Positions 8,256-17,367 are shown, counted from the stretch's first letter. The stretch: DNA of 64,000 nucleotides from Sandaracinus amylolyticus (GCF_000737325.1 NZ_CP011125.1:10119945-10183944); one strand, 5' to 3'. The notes: generated from the sequence alone by a model not told the origin. Made by a program: numbers and translations.

Positions 8256-9029
8256 TCAGGTCTTCGTCGCGTACCGATCGCGCACGGCGCGCGCGACGGG
8301 ACCAGCCCAGCACGAGAGGATCGCGGGCACGACGAGCCTCGGGAAGAGCAGCGTCTCGAGCGGCCCGGGCAACCCGACGCACCCGCTCTGCACCTCGCCC
8401 AACGTCGGCGACGCCGCGATCAGCAGGCCCGCCGCCGCCAACGAGACCAGCGCGCGCGCGCGTCGCGCGTGGAGGTCGCGCAGCGAGACCATCAGGCAGA
8501 TCGTCGCCACGGCGATCTGCCACGTCGGGAGCACGCGCTCCTCCGGCCCGAACACGACCGACCGCGGCCACCACGCGAGCGTCGCGACACAACCGAGGAG
8601 CAGCGCGCCCAGCCCGGCGGCCGTGAAGAGCGTTCGAGCGGCGGCGGGCTCACCGCTGTCGCGGATCGCGCTTCGCGCGACGAGGAGGCAGCCGAGGAAG
8701 ACGACGACCCACGCGACGCGAGCAAGGAGTGCGTCGCCGCCCAGGACGACCAGCCACGCGACGTTGGGCGCGAGCACGCCGAGCGCGAGCCCCGCGCGAA
8801 CGACGGAGCGCGGATGTGCGAGGAGCGTCGCGGCGAAGACGCCGAGCGGAAGCAGCAGCACACCGAGCCCCGCATCGACGGCCTCGTCGAGCGTCGCGTG
8901 CAGCAAGCGACCCGCACCGAATGCATCGAGGACGAGCAAGCACGCGACTGCGCCGACGACAGCGAAGCCAATCCGCAGCGTCGCGCTGCGCGCGTATGGC
9001 TGGGTCTCGACCGCCGCGCTCACCACCAC
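8256..9029 (-). CDS. Hypothetical polytopic membrane protein
   Basis: About 257 residues with roughly seven or eight hydrophobic helices, for example 'IGFAVVGAVACLLVLDAF', 'GVLLLPLGVFAATLL', 'WVVVFLGCLLVARSAI', 'LFTAAGLGALLLGCVATLA' and 'ALVSLAAAGLLIAASPTLG'. No family motif is visible. The start is one of three consecutive GTG codons (9029, 9026, 9023); the longer frame to 9203 reads Ser/Arg-rich antisense of the neighbour and is rejected. It is probably co-transcribed with the hypothetical gene downstream at 7533-8231. Confidence 0.7.
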   Translation of the reverse strand: MVVSAAVETQPYARSATLRIGFAVVGAVACLLVLDAFGAGRLLHATLDEAVDAGLGVLLLPLGVFAATLLAHPRSVVRAGLALGVLAPNVAWLVVLGGDALLARVAWVVVFLGCLLVARSAIRDSGEPAAARTLFTAAGLGALLLGCVATLAWWPRSVVFGPEERVLPTWQIAVATICLMVSLRDLHARRARALVSLAAAGLLIAASPTLGEVQSGCVGLPGPLETLLFPRLVVPAILSCWAGPVARAVRDRYATKT

Positions 9030-9054
9030 GAGATGATACGGGGAGTGCGAATCA

Positions 9055-9903
9055 TCAGATGCGAGCCGAATACGCCAGCTCGATCGGCCGCGTGCTCGTG
9101 ACGCGCACGCCGGGCAGCTTCGCGAGCACGGCGCACACGAAGCTCGAGCGATGGATGCGCAGCTCGTCGAGCATCTCGCGGTTCGTGAGTCGACCGCGCG
9201 CACGCAGCACGTCCCACGCGAGGTTGAGCATCCGCGGCGAGACGACCTGAGCGCCCGTGCCGCGCTCGGCAGTTCGCTTGGTCTCGACCCACAGACCCGA
9301 TGGCGTCACTTCGGCGATGCGATTCGGCTGCGCGCTCGGACCGAGCGTGTAGACGACGGGCGTCCGTCGTGATGCCTCGTGCAGCAGCGCGAGGAGCTCG
9401 GGCTCGACCTCCTCGTTGCGATCGACGGCGGCTCCAGCGAAGTCGGAGGAGCGCGGATCGGTCCAGAGCTGCTCCGCCCAGGCCTAGAGCTCGGAGAGCG
9501 GCGGCTCGTCGTCGCGCCCGTGCAACACCGTCGCTGCCTCGACGTTGGCGACGAGACCGGACGTGAGATTCGCGGAGCCGATGATGGCAGTCGTGCGTCC
9601 GTCGCGGCGTCCGAGATAGACCTTCGGGTGATAGGTCGAGCCGCCAGGATTGAGCACGCGAATGGACGCACCGCCGTCGCGCAGCGCGGTCATCGCTGCC
9701 TCGCTGGTCGCACCGAGCGTCGTCGTCACGAGCACGCGCGCACGACCACGACGAGCGCTCGACTCGAGCTCGCGCGCGATGAGGTGGACTCCGCGCGCTT
9801 GAGCGAACGCGACGCAGAGGAGCGCGTCGTCGGACGAACCGAGCAGACCGCGGACGCTCGCGAGGAGTGCGCCCCCGGGCGCAGTGACGGCGCTGACCTC
9901 CAC
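9055..9903 (-). pseudogene. Phospholipase-D-like (HKD) protein interrupted by an in-frame TAG
   Basis: A GTG start at 9903 gives 139 residues containing a PLD-superfamily half site: 'STYHPKVYLG' (HxK) followed by 'IIGSANLTSGL', as in PLDc_2 nucleases. TAG at 9484-9486 then stops translation. The same frame continues open for another 142 residues ('WAEQLWTDPRSSDF' to 'STRPIELAYSARI'), including a helical segment that looks like a small winged helix. The simplest reading is one 282-residue protein disrupted by a nonsense mutation. It is divergent from the nuclease-like gene at 10019. The 139-residue part could still be translated alone. Confidence 0.7.
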
Positions 9904-10018
9904 GGGCGCATCCTACGCAGCCAGGGGCCGTGACGTGCAGCTGTCTCGACGTGTAGAGTGGAGAACTGCTGGAGCGCGAGATTGCACGTGGGCGTGGTTC
10001 AGCGCCCGAGGAGGCCAG

Positions 10019-10792
10019 GTGTTCTTCGAGACCTTTCTAGCCGACGACACTCGATACGCCTACGCGCGCTCGCCCGCGCTCGCGAAGCTGTTCGACGACC
10101 GAGCGACGATTGATGCGGTGATGAAAGTGCTCGAAGTCCCCATCGCGAAGGGCCATCGCGGCAAGCTGTCGAACGACGATGCGCGCACGGCTCTCAGGGC
10201 GCACGTCGAGCACCTACGCTCGCTGAAGACTTCGCCATGGCACGGACTTTCCTCAGCCGAGATCGCCGCCGCAGCTGTGGTCCGCGCCGAGCTCCCGGCC
10301 GCGCGTGATGGTGTGTTTGCCCATCTGAAGCGCGAATCAGACCTGCTGCTTCCGATCGCAGCCTATATGAAGCAATACAACCTCGAAGTGTACGCGGAAG
10401 TACCGACGGGGAGAAACCGCGCTGACGTGTTGGGCTTCAAAGATGGCTTTTTCGGAACGACGATCGTGATCGTGGAACTGAAGAACGCTCTGCCCGATTT
10501 CAAGCGGGGGATCGACCAACTCGCGACGTATGCAGGTTACGGGACGGAGGTGTGGACGGCATGCACGCCCTGGATGGCAGCACGAGTCCTTGACGAGCAC
10601 TCTCAAGGCCGGGGCGTTCATCGCTGGGACCCGACTTGGATCCAACAGAAGCTGGCCGCCGTCGGCAGTGGCCTATTGCTTGTCGAGCACGAGAAAGTCG
10701 CGCGTGTTCAGGAACCGCGAAAGAACACGATCGACGCGGCGAAGGTTGGTGAGATCCGCTCTGCCATCAAAACGTGCAGGCGCATCGCCTAG
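10019..10792 (+). CDS. PD-(D/E)XK nuclease-like protein
   Basis: About 257 residues. The C-terminal half has a restriction-endonuclease-like signature: 'EVPTGRNRADVLGF' (acidic Asp after a strand), 'TTIVIVELKN' (the E-x-K strand) and 'FKRGIDQLATYAGYG' (helix with Gln), the usual order for PD-(D/E)XK nucleases such as Mrr-like or DUF4263-like proteins. The N-terminal half is helical and unassigned. The start GTG 10019 has GAGGAGG 5 bases upstream; the longer frame from 9884 overlaps the divergent PLD gene. Base composition is less GC-biased than in neighbouring genes, which suggests transfer. The substrate is unknown; a defence role is an inference. Confidence 0.7.
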   Translation: MFFETFLADDTRYAYARSPALAKLFDDRATIDAVMKVLEVPIAKGHRGKLSNDDARTALRAHVEHLRSLKTSPWHGLSSAEIAAAAVVRAELPAARDGVFAHLKRESDLLLPIAAYMKQYNLEVYAEVPTGRNRADVLGFKDGFFGTTIVIVELKNALPDFKRGIDQLATYAGYGTEVWTACTPWMAARVLDEHSQGRGVHRWDPTWIQQKLAAVGSGLLLVEHEKVARVQEPRKNTIDAAKVGEIRSAIKTCRRIA

Positions 10793-11437
10793 TGGGACCC
10801 TCCGCGCATTCAGCGTTACGGACCGCTCGGTTGCGCTATCCCGTAGCTCGGTGCGCAATGGAACTGACGCTCTTCAGCGTAGGATATCCAAACGAGACGG
10901 TCGTCTCATCTTGATACCCAAGGGAATATCGTAGCTGCTGCACAAGCTGCTCGGCAGATTGAAACTCACCGCCTTGGTGGGGAGCAACCGCTCCGGGAAG
11001 ACGCGGCTCGCGTCTTCACTCGTGTGCTTGTTTCACTTGCCGACTGGAAGCAGGACCGCATCGGACGCCCCCCCATCGCTCAGTTCCGATTGGGGGTCAA
11101 AGCTCACTGGCGGCACTCGATCTGAGAGAGACGGACGCTCCACCCGAGCCCATCGAGGATCGCGGTGGTGGAGAGTTCGAGCTGCCGACGCGCGCGGCCC
11201 GATGCGCGTGGACGAGGCGCGCGTGGAGCGAGCGCGCGAGCGCGCGTAGCGCGTCGGATGGATCGAGCGGCTCGGTCTCGTGGAGCTCGCTCGCGAGCGC
11301 AGCGAGCGAGTGACGGAGCGTCGTAGACGCCGGGAGCAGGAGGGCAGCGCGAGATCAAGCCTCGAGCGCATCAGCAACGCAGTTGCTCACGAGGGACGTG
11401 CACGAGCGCGGTCGCGCCGTGCCGCGGTCTCTCCCGC
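10793..11437. other. 645-bp stretch without an intact gene; gene remnants
   Basis: No credible intact gene. Two overlapping readings on the plus strand look protein-like. One, from 10959, contains a Walker-A-like 'LVGSNRSGKTRLASSL'. The other frame (about 10881-11125) reads '...IETHRLGGEQPLRE...' and '...LADWKQDRIGRPPIAQFRLG', ending at a stop. They occupy the same DNA in different frames, so at most one is real. Lower GC here than in the flanks suggests decayed imported DNA. From about 11180 the sequence is a monotonous GCGCG/GAGCGAGCG low-complexity run up to the glycosyltransferase gene end. Confidence 0.5.
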
Positions 11438-12502
11438 TCAGACCCGCGCCGGCGGGAGCATGTCGAGCGTGCGCTCCACCTCGGCGGGATCGACGTAGAA
11501 GTCGTCGCCGCGCGGGTGGCCGACGACGAACGCGAAGTGCTGGTCCTCGCGCTCGACCGTGTTCTTGTAGACGGTGACGAAGCGGTCCGGAGGCTGGAGG
11601 ACCAGCAGCGAGCCGCCCGGCGCGAGGCCGAGGATGCCGTGCGCGAGCCCGCTGCCCTCGACGCCGACGACGACGCGCGCGCCGGCGCAGGTCTTCACGA
11701 TCGTGGCGACGTCGGTCCGCGCGGGGTCGAGCACGCGGAAGCCGCGGCGCTGCGCCAGCATCTCGGCGAGCGCCGCTTCGTTCTCGAGGACGCGCGGCTT
11801 GCCCTGTCCGGTGCGGCCTCGCACCACGAAGACGCCCGGGTGCGGCTTCACGTCGACGCGCGCGAACAGCTTCTCTCGCAGCGCGCGGAAGCGCGCGCGC
11901 TTGTGCTCCGTGTAGCCGAAGTCGTCGAAGAGGACGAGCTCGCGGAAGAAGACCGCATCGAGCCGCGAGGGCTTCATGCCGAGCCACTCTTCGTAGGTGG
12001 GCTCGTGACAGCCCACCGTCTTGCGCGAGATCGTGACCGGCTCTCCTTCCGCAGCCGCGAGCGGATAAGAGAGACAGTCGTGCAGGAGCCAATTGCCGAA
12101 ATACTGCATCCCGGCGAACGTCGAATAGACGGCTCCCCGCGCGAGCTCGTGCTGCACGCGCAGAGGAGGAATTCGTCGCGTGCGCGCGCGGACGCACTCG
12201 TGGCCTCGGCCCTTGTACAGCACGCCGTCGAGGAGCCACGCGTTCTGGAAGAGGAACGCGCGGGTGGGGGCGTGATCGACGACGCCACCTTCGACCTCTT
12301 CTCGCGCGTCGCCCTCCGAGAACATCGTGTGCCGCACGCGCTCGAGCTGGTTGGGCAGGAAGAACGCCCTCGGATGGCGCGCGCGCCTCGCGGGGCTGAG
12401 GGTCCACGTGCGATCCGCGACATCCTGCAGCGGTGAACCCTTCCACCCGAACAGGCGTGCTGCGCCGTGCAGCGCGGGCAATGGAGTCCACTTGCCGATC
12501 AC
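11438..12502 (-). CDS. Glycosyltransferase family 61 (DUF563-type)
   Basis: A 354-residue protein. GT61 enzymes transfer sugars such as xylose or GlcNAc to glycans. Features seen are 'AGMQYFGNWLLHDCLSYPL' (the family G-N-x-x-H motif), 'VFVVRGRTGQGKPRVLEN' (R-x-x-x-x-x-R nucleotide-sugar segment, like the family 'RRLEN' motif), and 'VVGVEGSGLAHGI' (family 'G.HGAGL.N/H' motif), then 'LVLQPP'. The start is GTG 12502 with GAGGTGA upstream. It lies convergent to remnants and divergent from a PhyH/PLP-enzyme pair, suggesting a small surface-glycan or metabolite locus. No signal peptide is seen. Confidence 0.8.
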   Translation of the reverse strand: MIGKWTPLPALHGAARLFGWKGSPLQDVADRTWTLSPARRARHPRAFFLPNQLERVRHTMFSEGDAREEVEGGVVDHAPTRAFLFQNAWLLDGVLYKGRGHECVRARTRRIPPLRVQHELARGAVYSTFAGMQYFGNWLLHDCLSYPLAAAEGEPVTISRKTVGCHEPTYEEWLGMKPSRLDAVFFRELVLFDDFGYTEHKRARFRALREKLFARVDVKPHPGVFVVRGRTGQGKPRVLENEAALAEMLAQRRGFRVLDPARTDVATIVKTCAGARVVVGVEGSGLAHGILGLAPGGSLLVLQPPDRFVTVYKNTVEREDQHFAFVVGHPRGDDFYVDPAEVERTLDMLPPARV

Positions 12503-12795
12503 ACGTCACCTCGCGCGCTGAGTGCCGTCGAGCGCTACTAGCCGTAGCCGCCGGAGCACGGACTCAAATGCTGCCGATCGGCGCTCCGAGCATCGGAGTC
12601 GGGACGGACTCGCGCGCTGCGCGCACCGCGTCGGGAGACGTGTACCAATGCGCCGGGCTTGTACGGAAGGCCCGCGGGGGACAAAGGCTCTTCCGTGCCT
12701 CGGCGCCCCACCGAGCACCCGGGTGTGCAGGGGTGCGACGGCACCGGTGACGGGACGCGCTTCTCAGTCGGACATCCATCTCGGGGGGGATTTCG
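12503..12795. other. Divergent intergenic region, 293 bp
   Basis: Lies between the GT61 gene (-) and the oxygenase gene (+) and must carry both promoters. It contains a small perfect dyad CTCCGA-GCA-TCGGAG at 12584-12598. No gene with a ribosome-binding site is seen. A run of G at 12782-12789 precedes the oxygenase start. Confidence 0.4.
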
Positions 12796-13875
12796 ATGCT
12801 GACGTCCAATGCATTGCCGGCCAGGTGGAAGGGCCTGAGTCGAAAGCTCGTCAAGAAGACGCGTGAAGCCGCCGTGCAGGTGCGCTATCGAGCGAGCCAG
12901 GTCCGGCACCTGCGGCGGCGACCGCCGCTCTCCTCGATCGGCCGGCACATCGTCGCAGAGCTCCGGCGCGAGGGCGTCGCGGCGGTGCCGCTCGAAGAGC
13001 TGCCGTTCGCGTCGAATCGCGCGCTGCTCGACGCGATGCCGAGAGCTCGTCAGCACCTCGATCGGCTGGACGCGAGGGCTTCACGCACGCTCGAGTACGG
13101 AGAAGGATTCGAGCACTGCGTTCCGATCAATCCATCGACGATCGCGACGCAGCTCCCCGAGTTCTTCATGTGGGGGCTCGACGAGTCGCTGCTCGACATC
13201 GTCGAGCGCTGCATCGGTCTCGACGTCGCGTACCACGGTGTCTGCATCCGCAAGGAGCTCGTGGACGGCAAGGCGGTCGGCACGCGCCTGTGGCACCGGG
13301 ACGCCGAGGACCTCGACGTGATCCGCGTGCTCGTCTATCTGAACGACGTCGTCGACGACGAGAGCGGTCCATTCGAGTACGTGCCGCGCCACTCGAGCCC
13401 GTCGTATCGCGACTTCCACGGCGTCGAGCGGATCGACGACGAGCAGATGAGGCGTGTCGTGCCGGAGTGGAGATGGCGCCGCGCGAAGGGCCCGACTGGC
13501 ACGGTCGTCTTCGGCGCGGTCGCGAAGCTCTTCCACCGCGGCAAGATCCCGCTCAGCGCGCGGAAGCTCGCATCGTTCTGCTACACGTCGCGCCACCCGA
13601 CCGACGAGCGGCTGTGCCGGAGCTACAGCTTCGAGCCCGGGATTCCGTTCGTCGACGAGCCGCTGACGGACCGCCAGCGTGCGTGTCTCTGGAAGTACCA
13701 GGAGCTGCTCCCGACGACTGCGTCGCGATCGGTGCAGCGGCGTCCGGAGATGGTCTCTGCACGACCGGAGTCACAGCGGGTGTTCGCGCGAATGCCGCTG
13801 CCGGTCCGCGCGCCGCGGTCTCCGATGGTGACTGCCGCGGTGCAAGCGTCCTTCGCACCCTCGGAGCTGACGTGA
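12796..13875 (+). CDS. Phytanoyl-CoA dioxygenase-like (PhyH) Fe(II)/2-oxoglutarate oxygenase
   Basis: 359 residues. The double-stranded beta-helix core carries 'LWHRDAEDLDVIRVLVYLND' (H-x-D iron ligands near residues 166-168), the typical 'DESGPFEYVP' turn, and a distal 'VAKLFHRGKIPLSARKLAS' with the third histidine and the 2-oxoglutarate-binding Arg region. PhyH proteins hydroxylate or epimerise small molecules using 2-oxoglutarate and O2. The N-terminus is basic. The last 60 residues are Arg/Pro-rich and low-complexity. The stop overlaps the GTG of the next gene by 4 bases, so the PLP enzyme is translationally coupled and probably acts in the same pathway. Confidence 0.78.
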   Translation: MLTSNALPARWKGLSRKLVKKTREAAVQVRYRASQVRHLRRRPPLSSIGRHIVAELRREGVAAVPLEELPFASNRALLDAMPRARQHLDRLDARASRTLEYGEGFEHCVPINPSTIATQLPEFFMWGLDESLLDIVERCIGLDVAYHGVCIRKELVDGKAVGTRLWHRDAEDLDVIRVLVYLNDVVDDESGPFEYVPRHSSPSYRDFHGVERIDDEQMRRVVPEWRWRRAKGPTGTVVFGAVAKLFHRGKIPLSARKLASFCYTSRHPTDERLCRSYSFEPGIPFVDEPLTDRQRACLWKYQELLPTTASRSVQRRPEMVSARPESQRVFARMPLPVRAPRSPMVTAAVQASFAPSELT

Positions 13876-14867
13876 GCGCGATTCCGACTCGAGTGCTGCG
13901 CTCGGCGTTCCGACCCACCGCGGACCTGTCGCGCGCGGGCCGCGGCACCGGACCGATCGTGGATCGGCGCATCGCGCGCGCCGTGGACTCGATCTCGATG
14001 AAGCGGCTGCTCGAGCAGGCCGCGCCGAGGAGCCTGAGGGAGGAGTTCCTCTCCACGTACGCCGAGTGGATCCGCGCGTGCCGAGCCACGCCTGTCACCG
14101 GCCTCGATGCGTTTTCCGCGCGGTACTTCGTGAACGGGGTCACGCAGGCCTACGACATCTTCTTCTACGAGCACAAAGACCGTCGGTTCCGGACGCTGCA
14201 GGGTGAGTATCCCTACGTGCGCCTCTCGGTGCCGGACTGGGCGCACGTGGAGGCGGACGAGCTCCGCCCGAACGACGCGCTCGTCATGTCGACTCCGTTC
14301 TACGCCGACGGGTCGGTGCCGCCGGGATATCGCGCGTTGCTCGACCGATGCAGCGAGCTCGGCGTTCCGGTGATGATCGACGCCGCGTACTTCGGCACGT
14401 GTCACGGCACGCGATTCGACTACGGCCATCCGGCGATCGAGATGGTGAGCTTCAGCCTGAGCAAGGCATTCGCCGTGCAGTCGTTCCGGATTGGCATCCT
14501 CTTCTCGAAGCGGACGCTGCCGTACCTCGAAGAGATCCAGACGCAGGCGAGCTACTACAACCGCGTCGGCGCGTACGTCGGGCTCACGCTGATGCGCCAG
14601 TTCTCCGCCGACTTCATGCCGTCGGCGTATCGCGATGCGCAACGGCGCGTCTGCGCGCAGCTCGACGTGATCCCGAGCCGCTGCGTGATGCTCGCGAACC
14701 TCCACGACGACGATCGGCGCTTCGACACGATCCTCGAGGACCCGCGGTTCGAGAAGCCCGTGCTGCCGCCGGGCGTGCGGCGGCGGGTCTGCATCAGCGC
14801 GTACCTCGGCGCGGCCGGCTCTTATCTGCGCCGTCTGGCGCGGCGCGTCTTCGGCAAGCCGGGATGA
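13872..14867 (+). CDS. PLP-dependent aminotransferase-like protein (class I/II fold)
   Basis: 331 residues from GTG 13872, which overlaps the previous stop (GTGA). The fold-type I core is visible: 'ALVMSTPFYADGSVP', the cofactor Asp in 'PVMIDAAYFGTCHG', and the Schiff-base lysine in 'VSFSLSKAFAVQSFRIGILF' (Lys near residue 197) with a following Arg. The N-terminal part of a full aminotransferase (about 60 residues around the Gly-rich phosphate loop) seems shortened, and the C-terminal small domain is brief, so the substrate is unclear. With the coupled PhyH oxygenase and the nearby GT61 it may make or modify an amino-sugar or amino-acid-derived metabolite. Confidence 0.7.
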   Translation: MSAIPTRVLRSAFRPTADLSRAGRGTGPIVDRRIARAVDSISMKRLLEQAAPRSLREEFLSTYAEWIRACRATPVTGLDAFSARYFVNGVTQAYDIFFYEHKDRRFRTLQGEYPYVRLSVPDWAHVEADELRPNDALVMSTPFYADGSVPPGYRALLDRCSELGVPVMIDAAYFGTCHGTRFDYGHPAIEMVSFSLSKAFAVQSFRIGILFSKRTLPYLEEIQTQASYYNRVGAYVGLTLMRQFSADFMPSAYRDAQRRVCAQLDVIPSRCVMLANLHDDDRRFDTILEDPRFEKPVLPPGVRRRVCISAYLGAAGSYLRRLARRVFGKPG

Positions 14868-14893
14868 CGCTGCGCGCGTGACCTCGAGCGCAG

Positions 14894-14923
14894 GGCACGC
14901 GAGAGGGGTGGCTCTCGCGTGCC
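14894..14923. terminator. Bidirectional hairpin terminator
   Basis: A perfect 12-bp stem (GGCACGCGAGAG / CTCTCGCGTGCC) with loop GGGTGG, between the convergent genes ending at 14867 (+) and 14938 (-). No long T-run follows on either side. Confidence 0.75.
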
Positions 14924-14937
14924 TCGTGCTCAGCCGA

Positions 14938-16377
14938 TCAGGCGCCGAACCACTTCGTCAGCGCCTCGCGCAGCCCCGCGTCCGTCCCCTCACCGACCCA
15001 CGCGACGTAGCCGTCGGGCCGGATCAACACCGCGCTCGGGGCCGCGACCGCGCCGAGCACCGGGAGCTCCCACGCGCCCTCGTACCGCGCCACGACGCGC
15101 TCCACCCGATCCGACGCGAGCTCGAGCCCACCACCGAGATCGAGCAGCACCGGGCGTGCGCGGTGGAGCAGCGTGAACACGCGCTGCGGGCCGCGCTCGG
15201 TGATCACCTCGAGGTCGGGCATGCGCCGTCCGAGCAGCGGGTGGCCGTCTCCGAGCTCGTAGCGGACGTCGAGCCCCGACATCATCGCGGCGTAGCGCTT
15301 CCGCGGCTCGTCCATCCGGAGCAGCTCGGCGACCGACTCGTGCAGCGCCCTCGTGCGCTCGTCGCCGCGGTTGAGCGCGGTCATCGCCATCGTGGCGCGG
15401 AGCACGCGCGCGGTGATCGGGTGGCGCTCGGCTTGGTAGGTGTCGAGCAGGCTCTGCGGCGACGTGCCGTGGACCACCCGAGCGAGCTTCCAGCCGAGGT
15501 TCACGGCGTCGTGCACGCCGAGGTTGAGCCCTTGCCCGCCCGCCGGCGAGTGCACGTGGGCCGCGTCGCCCGCGAGGAGCACGCGTCCCGCGCGGTACGA
15601 CGCGGCCTGACGGGTCGCGTCGCTGAACCGCGAGAGGTACGTCGCGTCGTGCACGTCGAAGTCGGTGCCGTAGACCGCGACGAGCGACTCGCGGAGATCG
15701 TCGAGCGTCGGCTCGCCGCGGCGCACGGGCTGCTCGCTCGAGAGGATGCGCGCGCGCGGCCCGTCCTCGAGCTTCGCGAAGCCGTGGATGCCCTTGTCGT
15801 CGTGGCGGACACCCCACGGCGGCTCCGCGCCGGTCGACACCTCGGCGATCAGGAAGCTCGTCGACGCGTCCCACCCGGGGAAGTCGATGCCGGCCTCCTT
15901 GCGGATCACGCTGCGACCGCCGTCGCACCCGACGAGGTACTGCGCGCGGAGCGATCGACCATCGCTCAGCGCGACGTCGACGCCGTCGTCGTCCTGCGCG
16001 AAGCCCGCGACGTCGAGCCCGCGGTACGTCGGGATGCCCAGCTCGAGCACCCACTCGGCGAGCACGCGCTCGATGCCCTCCTGCCAGAGCGCGAGGCCGT
16101 AGTGATGGCGCGTCGGGAAGTCGCTGATGTCGAGCGGGATCAGCGCGAAGCCGGCCACCTGCATGACCCGTCCTCGCGAGAGGAAGCGCTCCGCGATCCC
16201 GCGCTGATCGAAGAGCTCGATCGTGCGCGCGTGCAGACCGCCGGCACGCGCGCCGGCGAGGTCCTGCGTGAGGCGGCGCTCGACGATCGCGACGTCGACG
16301 CGCGCCAGCGCGAGCTCCGCCGCCAACGTGAGCCCGGTCGGTCCACCACCCGCGATCACCACTGCATGGTTCGTCAT
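14938..16377 (-). CDS. FAD-dependent aromatic monooxygenase (PHBH/TetX-type)
   Basis: 479 residues. Three class A flavoprotein monooxygenase signatures appear in order: the Rossmann GxGxxG 'AGGGPTGLTLAAELALA' at the N-terminus, the 'DG' motif 'LVGCDGGRSVIRKEAG' near residue 160, and the 'GD' motif 'VLLAGDAAHVHSPAGGQGLN' near residue 270. The C-terminus has the thioredoxin-like fold found in the phenol hydroxylase/RdmE subgroup ('VLIRPDGYVAWVG'). The start ATG 16377 begins directly at the FAD strand; the longer frame to 16416 adds nothing. The likely substrate is an aromatic or polyketide compound. It points away from the hydrolase/MerR pair, with about 96 bp between. Confidence 0.92.
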   Translation of the reverse strand: MTNHAVVIAGGGPTGLTLAAELALARVDVAIVERRLTQDLAGARAGGLHARTIELFDQRGIAERFLSRGRVMQVAGFALIPLDISDFPTRHHYGLALWQEGIERVLAEWVLELGIPTYRGLDVAGFAQDDDGVDVALSDGRSLRAQYLVGCDGGRSVIRKEAGIDFPGWDASTSFLIAEVSTGAEPPWGVRHDDKGIHGFAKLEDGPRARILSSEQPVRRGEPTLDDLRESLVAVYGTDFDVHDATYLSRFSDATRQAASYRAGRVLLAGDAAHVHSPAGGQGLNLGVHDAVNLGWKLARVVHGTSPQSLLDTYQAERHPITARVLRATMAMTALNRGDERTRALHESVAELLRMDEPRKRYAAMMSGLDVRYELGDGHPLLGRRMPDLEVITERGPQRVFTLLHRARPVLLDLGGGLELASDRVERVVARYEGAWELPVLGAVAAPSAVLIRPDGYVAWVGEGTDAGLREALTKWFGA

Positions 16378-16473
16378 GGCGGGGGACCCTGCGGCCTCCG
16401 AGGGGGCTTCCCGCAAGCCCCCCTCTCTGGCATAAACCGGAGCTGGGAGAACGCTCCCGTCGCGAACGGCGCG

Positions 16474-17367
16474 TCAGCTCGCGCGCCCGATGTTCGCGAC
16501 GAGATGATCGGCGATGCGCTCCCAGAGGCCGGGCGGCAGGTTGTGGCCCATGCCCTCGATCATCACGAGCTCGGCGCCCGGGATCGCCGCGGCGGTCGCG
16601 CGACCGCCGCTCGGATCGCACAGCGTGTCCGCGAGCCCGTGCACGACGAGCGTCGGCACGCGCAGCGCGCGCAGCCGCTCGGTGCGATCACCCGACGCGA
16701 CCGTCGCGACCGCCTGGCGTGCGATCGAGAGCTCGTCGTGATCACGCTCGAACGCGAGCGCGGCCATCTCCGCGATCGCCGCAGGATCGACGGGAAATGC
16801 AGGCGATCCGACGATCTCGTAGCGCCGCACCGCGGCGGCGACGTACGCGTCGCGCGTCTGCGGAAGGCCCGCGCCGAAGAGCGCCTTCGCGGTCTCGGGA
16901 TGCACCTGTCCGACCGACGGATCGCCGGTCGTGAACATCATCGACGCGAGCGAGCGCACGCGCGACGGATGCTCGATCGCGATCGTCTGCGCGATCGCGC
17001 CGCCCATCGACGCGCCGACGACGTGCGCGGCGTCGATGCCGAGCGCATCGAGAAGCCCGATGGCGTCCGCCGCCATGTCGGAGAGCGTGTACGACGCGGA
17101 CGAGAGATCGCCCTTCAGCGCGGCCGGCAGATCGGGCGGCGGCGCGTCGACCATGTGCGTGGAGCGACCGGCGTCGCGGTTGTCGAAGCGCACCACGTGG
17201 AGCCCGCGCGCGACGAGCGCTTCGAGGAACCCGATCGGCCAGTGCACGAGCTGGTTGGCGAGCCCCATCACCAGCAGCACGGTCGGGTGCGCCGGATCGC
17301 CGTGCGACTGCCAGGCGATGTCGATGCGCGCCGGTCCGACGTTCTTCGCGATTCGCTCGGTGTTCAT
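16474..17367 (-). CDS. Alpha/beta-fold hydrolase
   Basis: 297 residues. Canonical alpha/beta hydrolase: the oxyanion strand 'VLLVMGLANQLVHWP', 'VVRFDNRDAGRS', the nucleophile elbow 'VVGASMGGAIAQ' (G-x-S-x-G), the acid in 'LVVHGLADTLCD' and the catalytic histidine in 'MGHNLPPG'. It resembles the RdmC/aclacinomycin methylesterase-like subgroup. ATG 17367 overlaps the TGA of the upstream MerR gene (ATGA), so the two are translationally coupled and likely respond to the same ligand. A detoxification or secondary-metabolite ester hydrolysis role together with the adjacent FAD monooxygenase is an inference. Confidence 0.9.
   Translation of the reverse strand: MNTERIAKNVGPARIDIAWQSHGDPAHPTVLLVMGLANQLVHWPIGFLEALVARGLHVVRFDNRDAGRSTHMVDAPPPDLPAALKGDLSSASYTLSDMAADAIGLLDALGIDAAHVVGASMGGAIAQTIAIEHPSRVRSLASMMFTTGDPSVGQVHPETAKALFGAGLPQTRDAYVAAAVRRYEIVGSPAFPVDPAAIAEMAALAFERDHDELSIARQAVATVASGDRTERLRALRVPTLVVHGLADTLCDPSGGRATAAAIPGAELVMIEGMGHNLPPGLWERIADHLVANIGRAS

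Noticed and set aside
12584-12598. Operator or terminator for the GT61 gene
   Set aside because: The dyad has only 6-bp arms and is not placed next to either start or stop codon; too weak to call.
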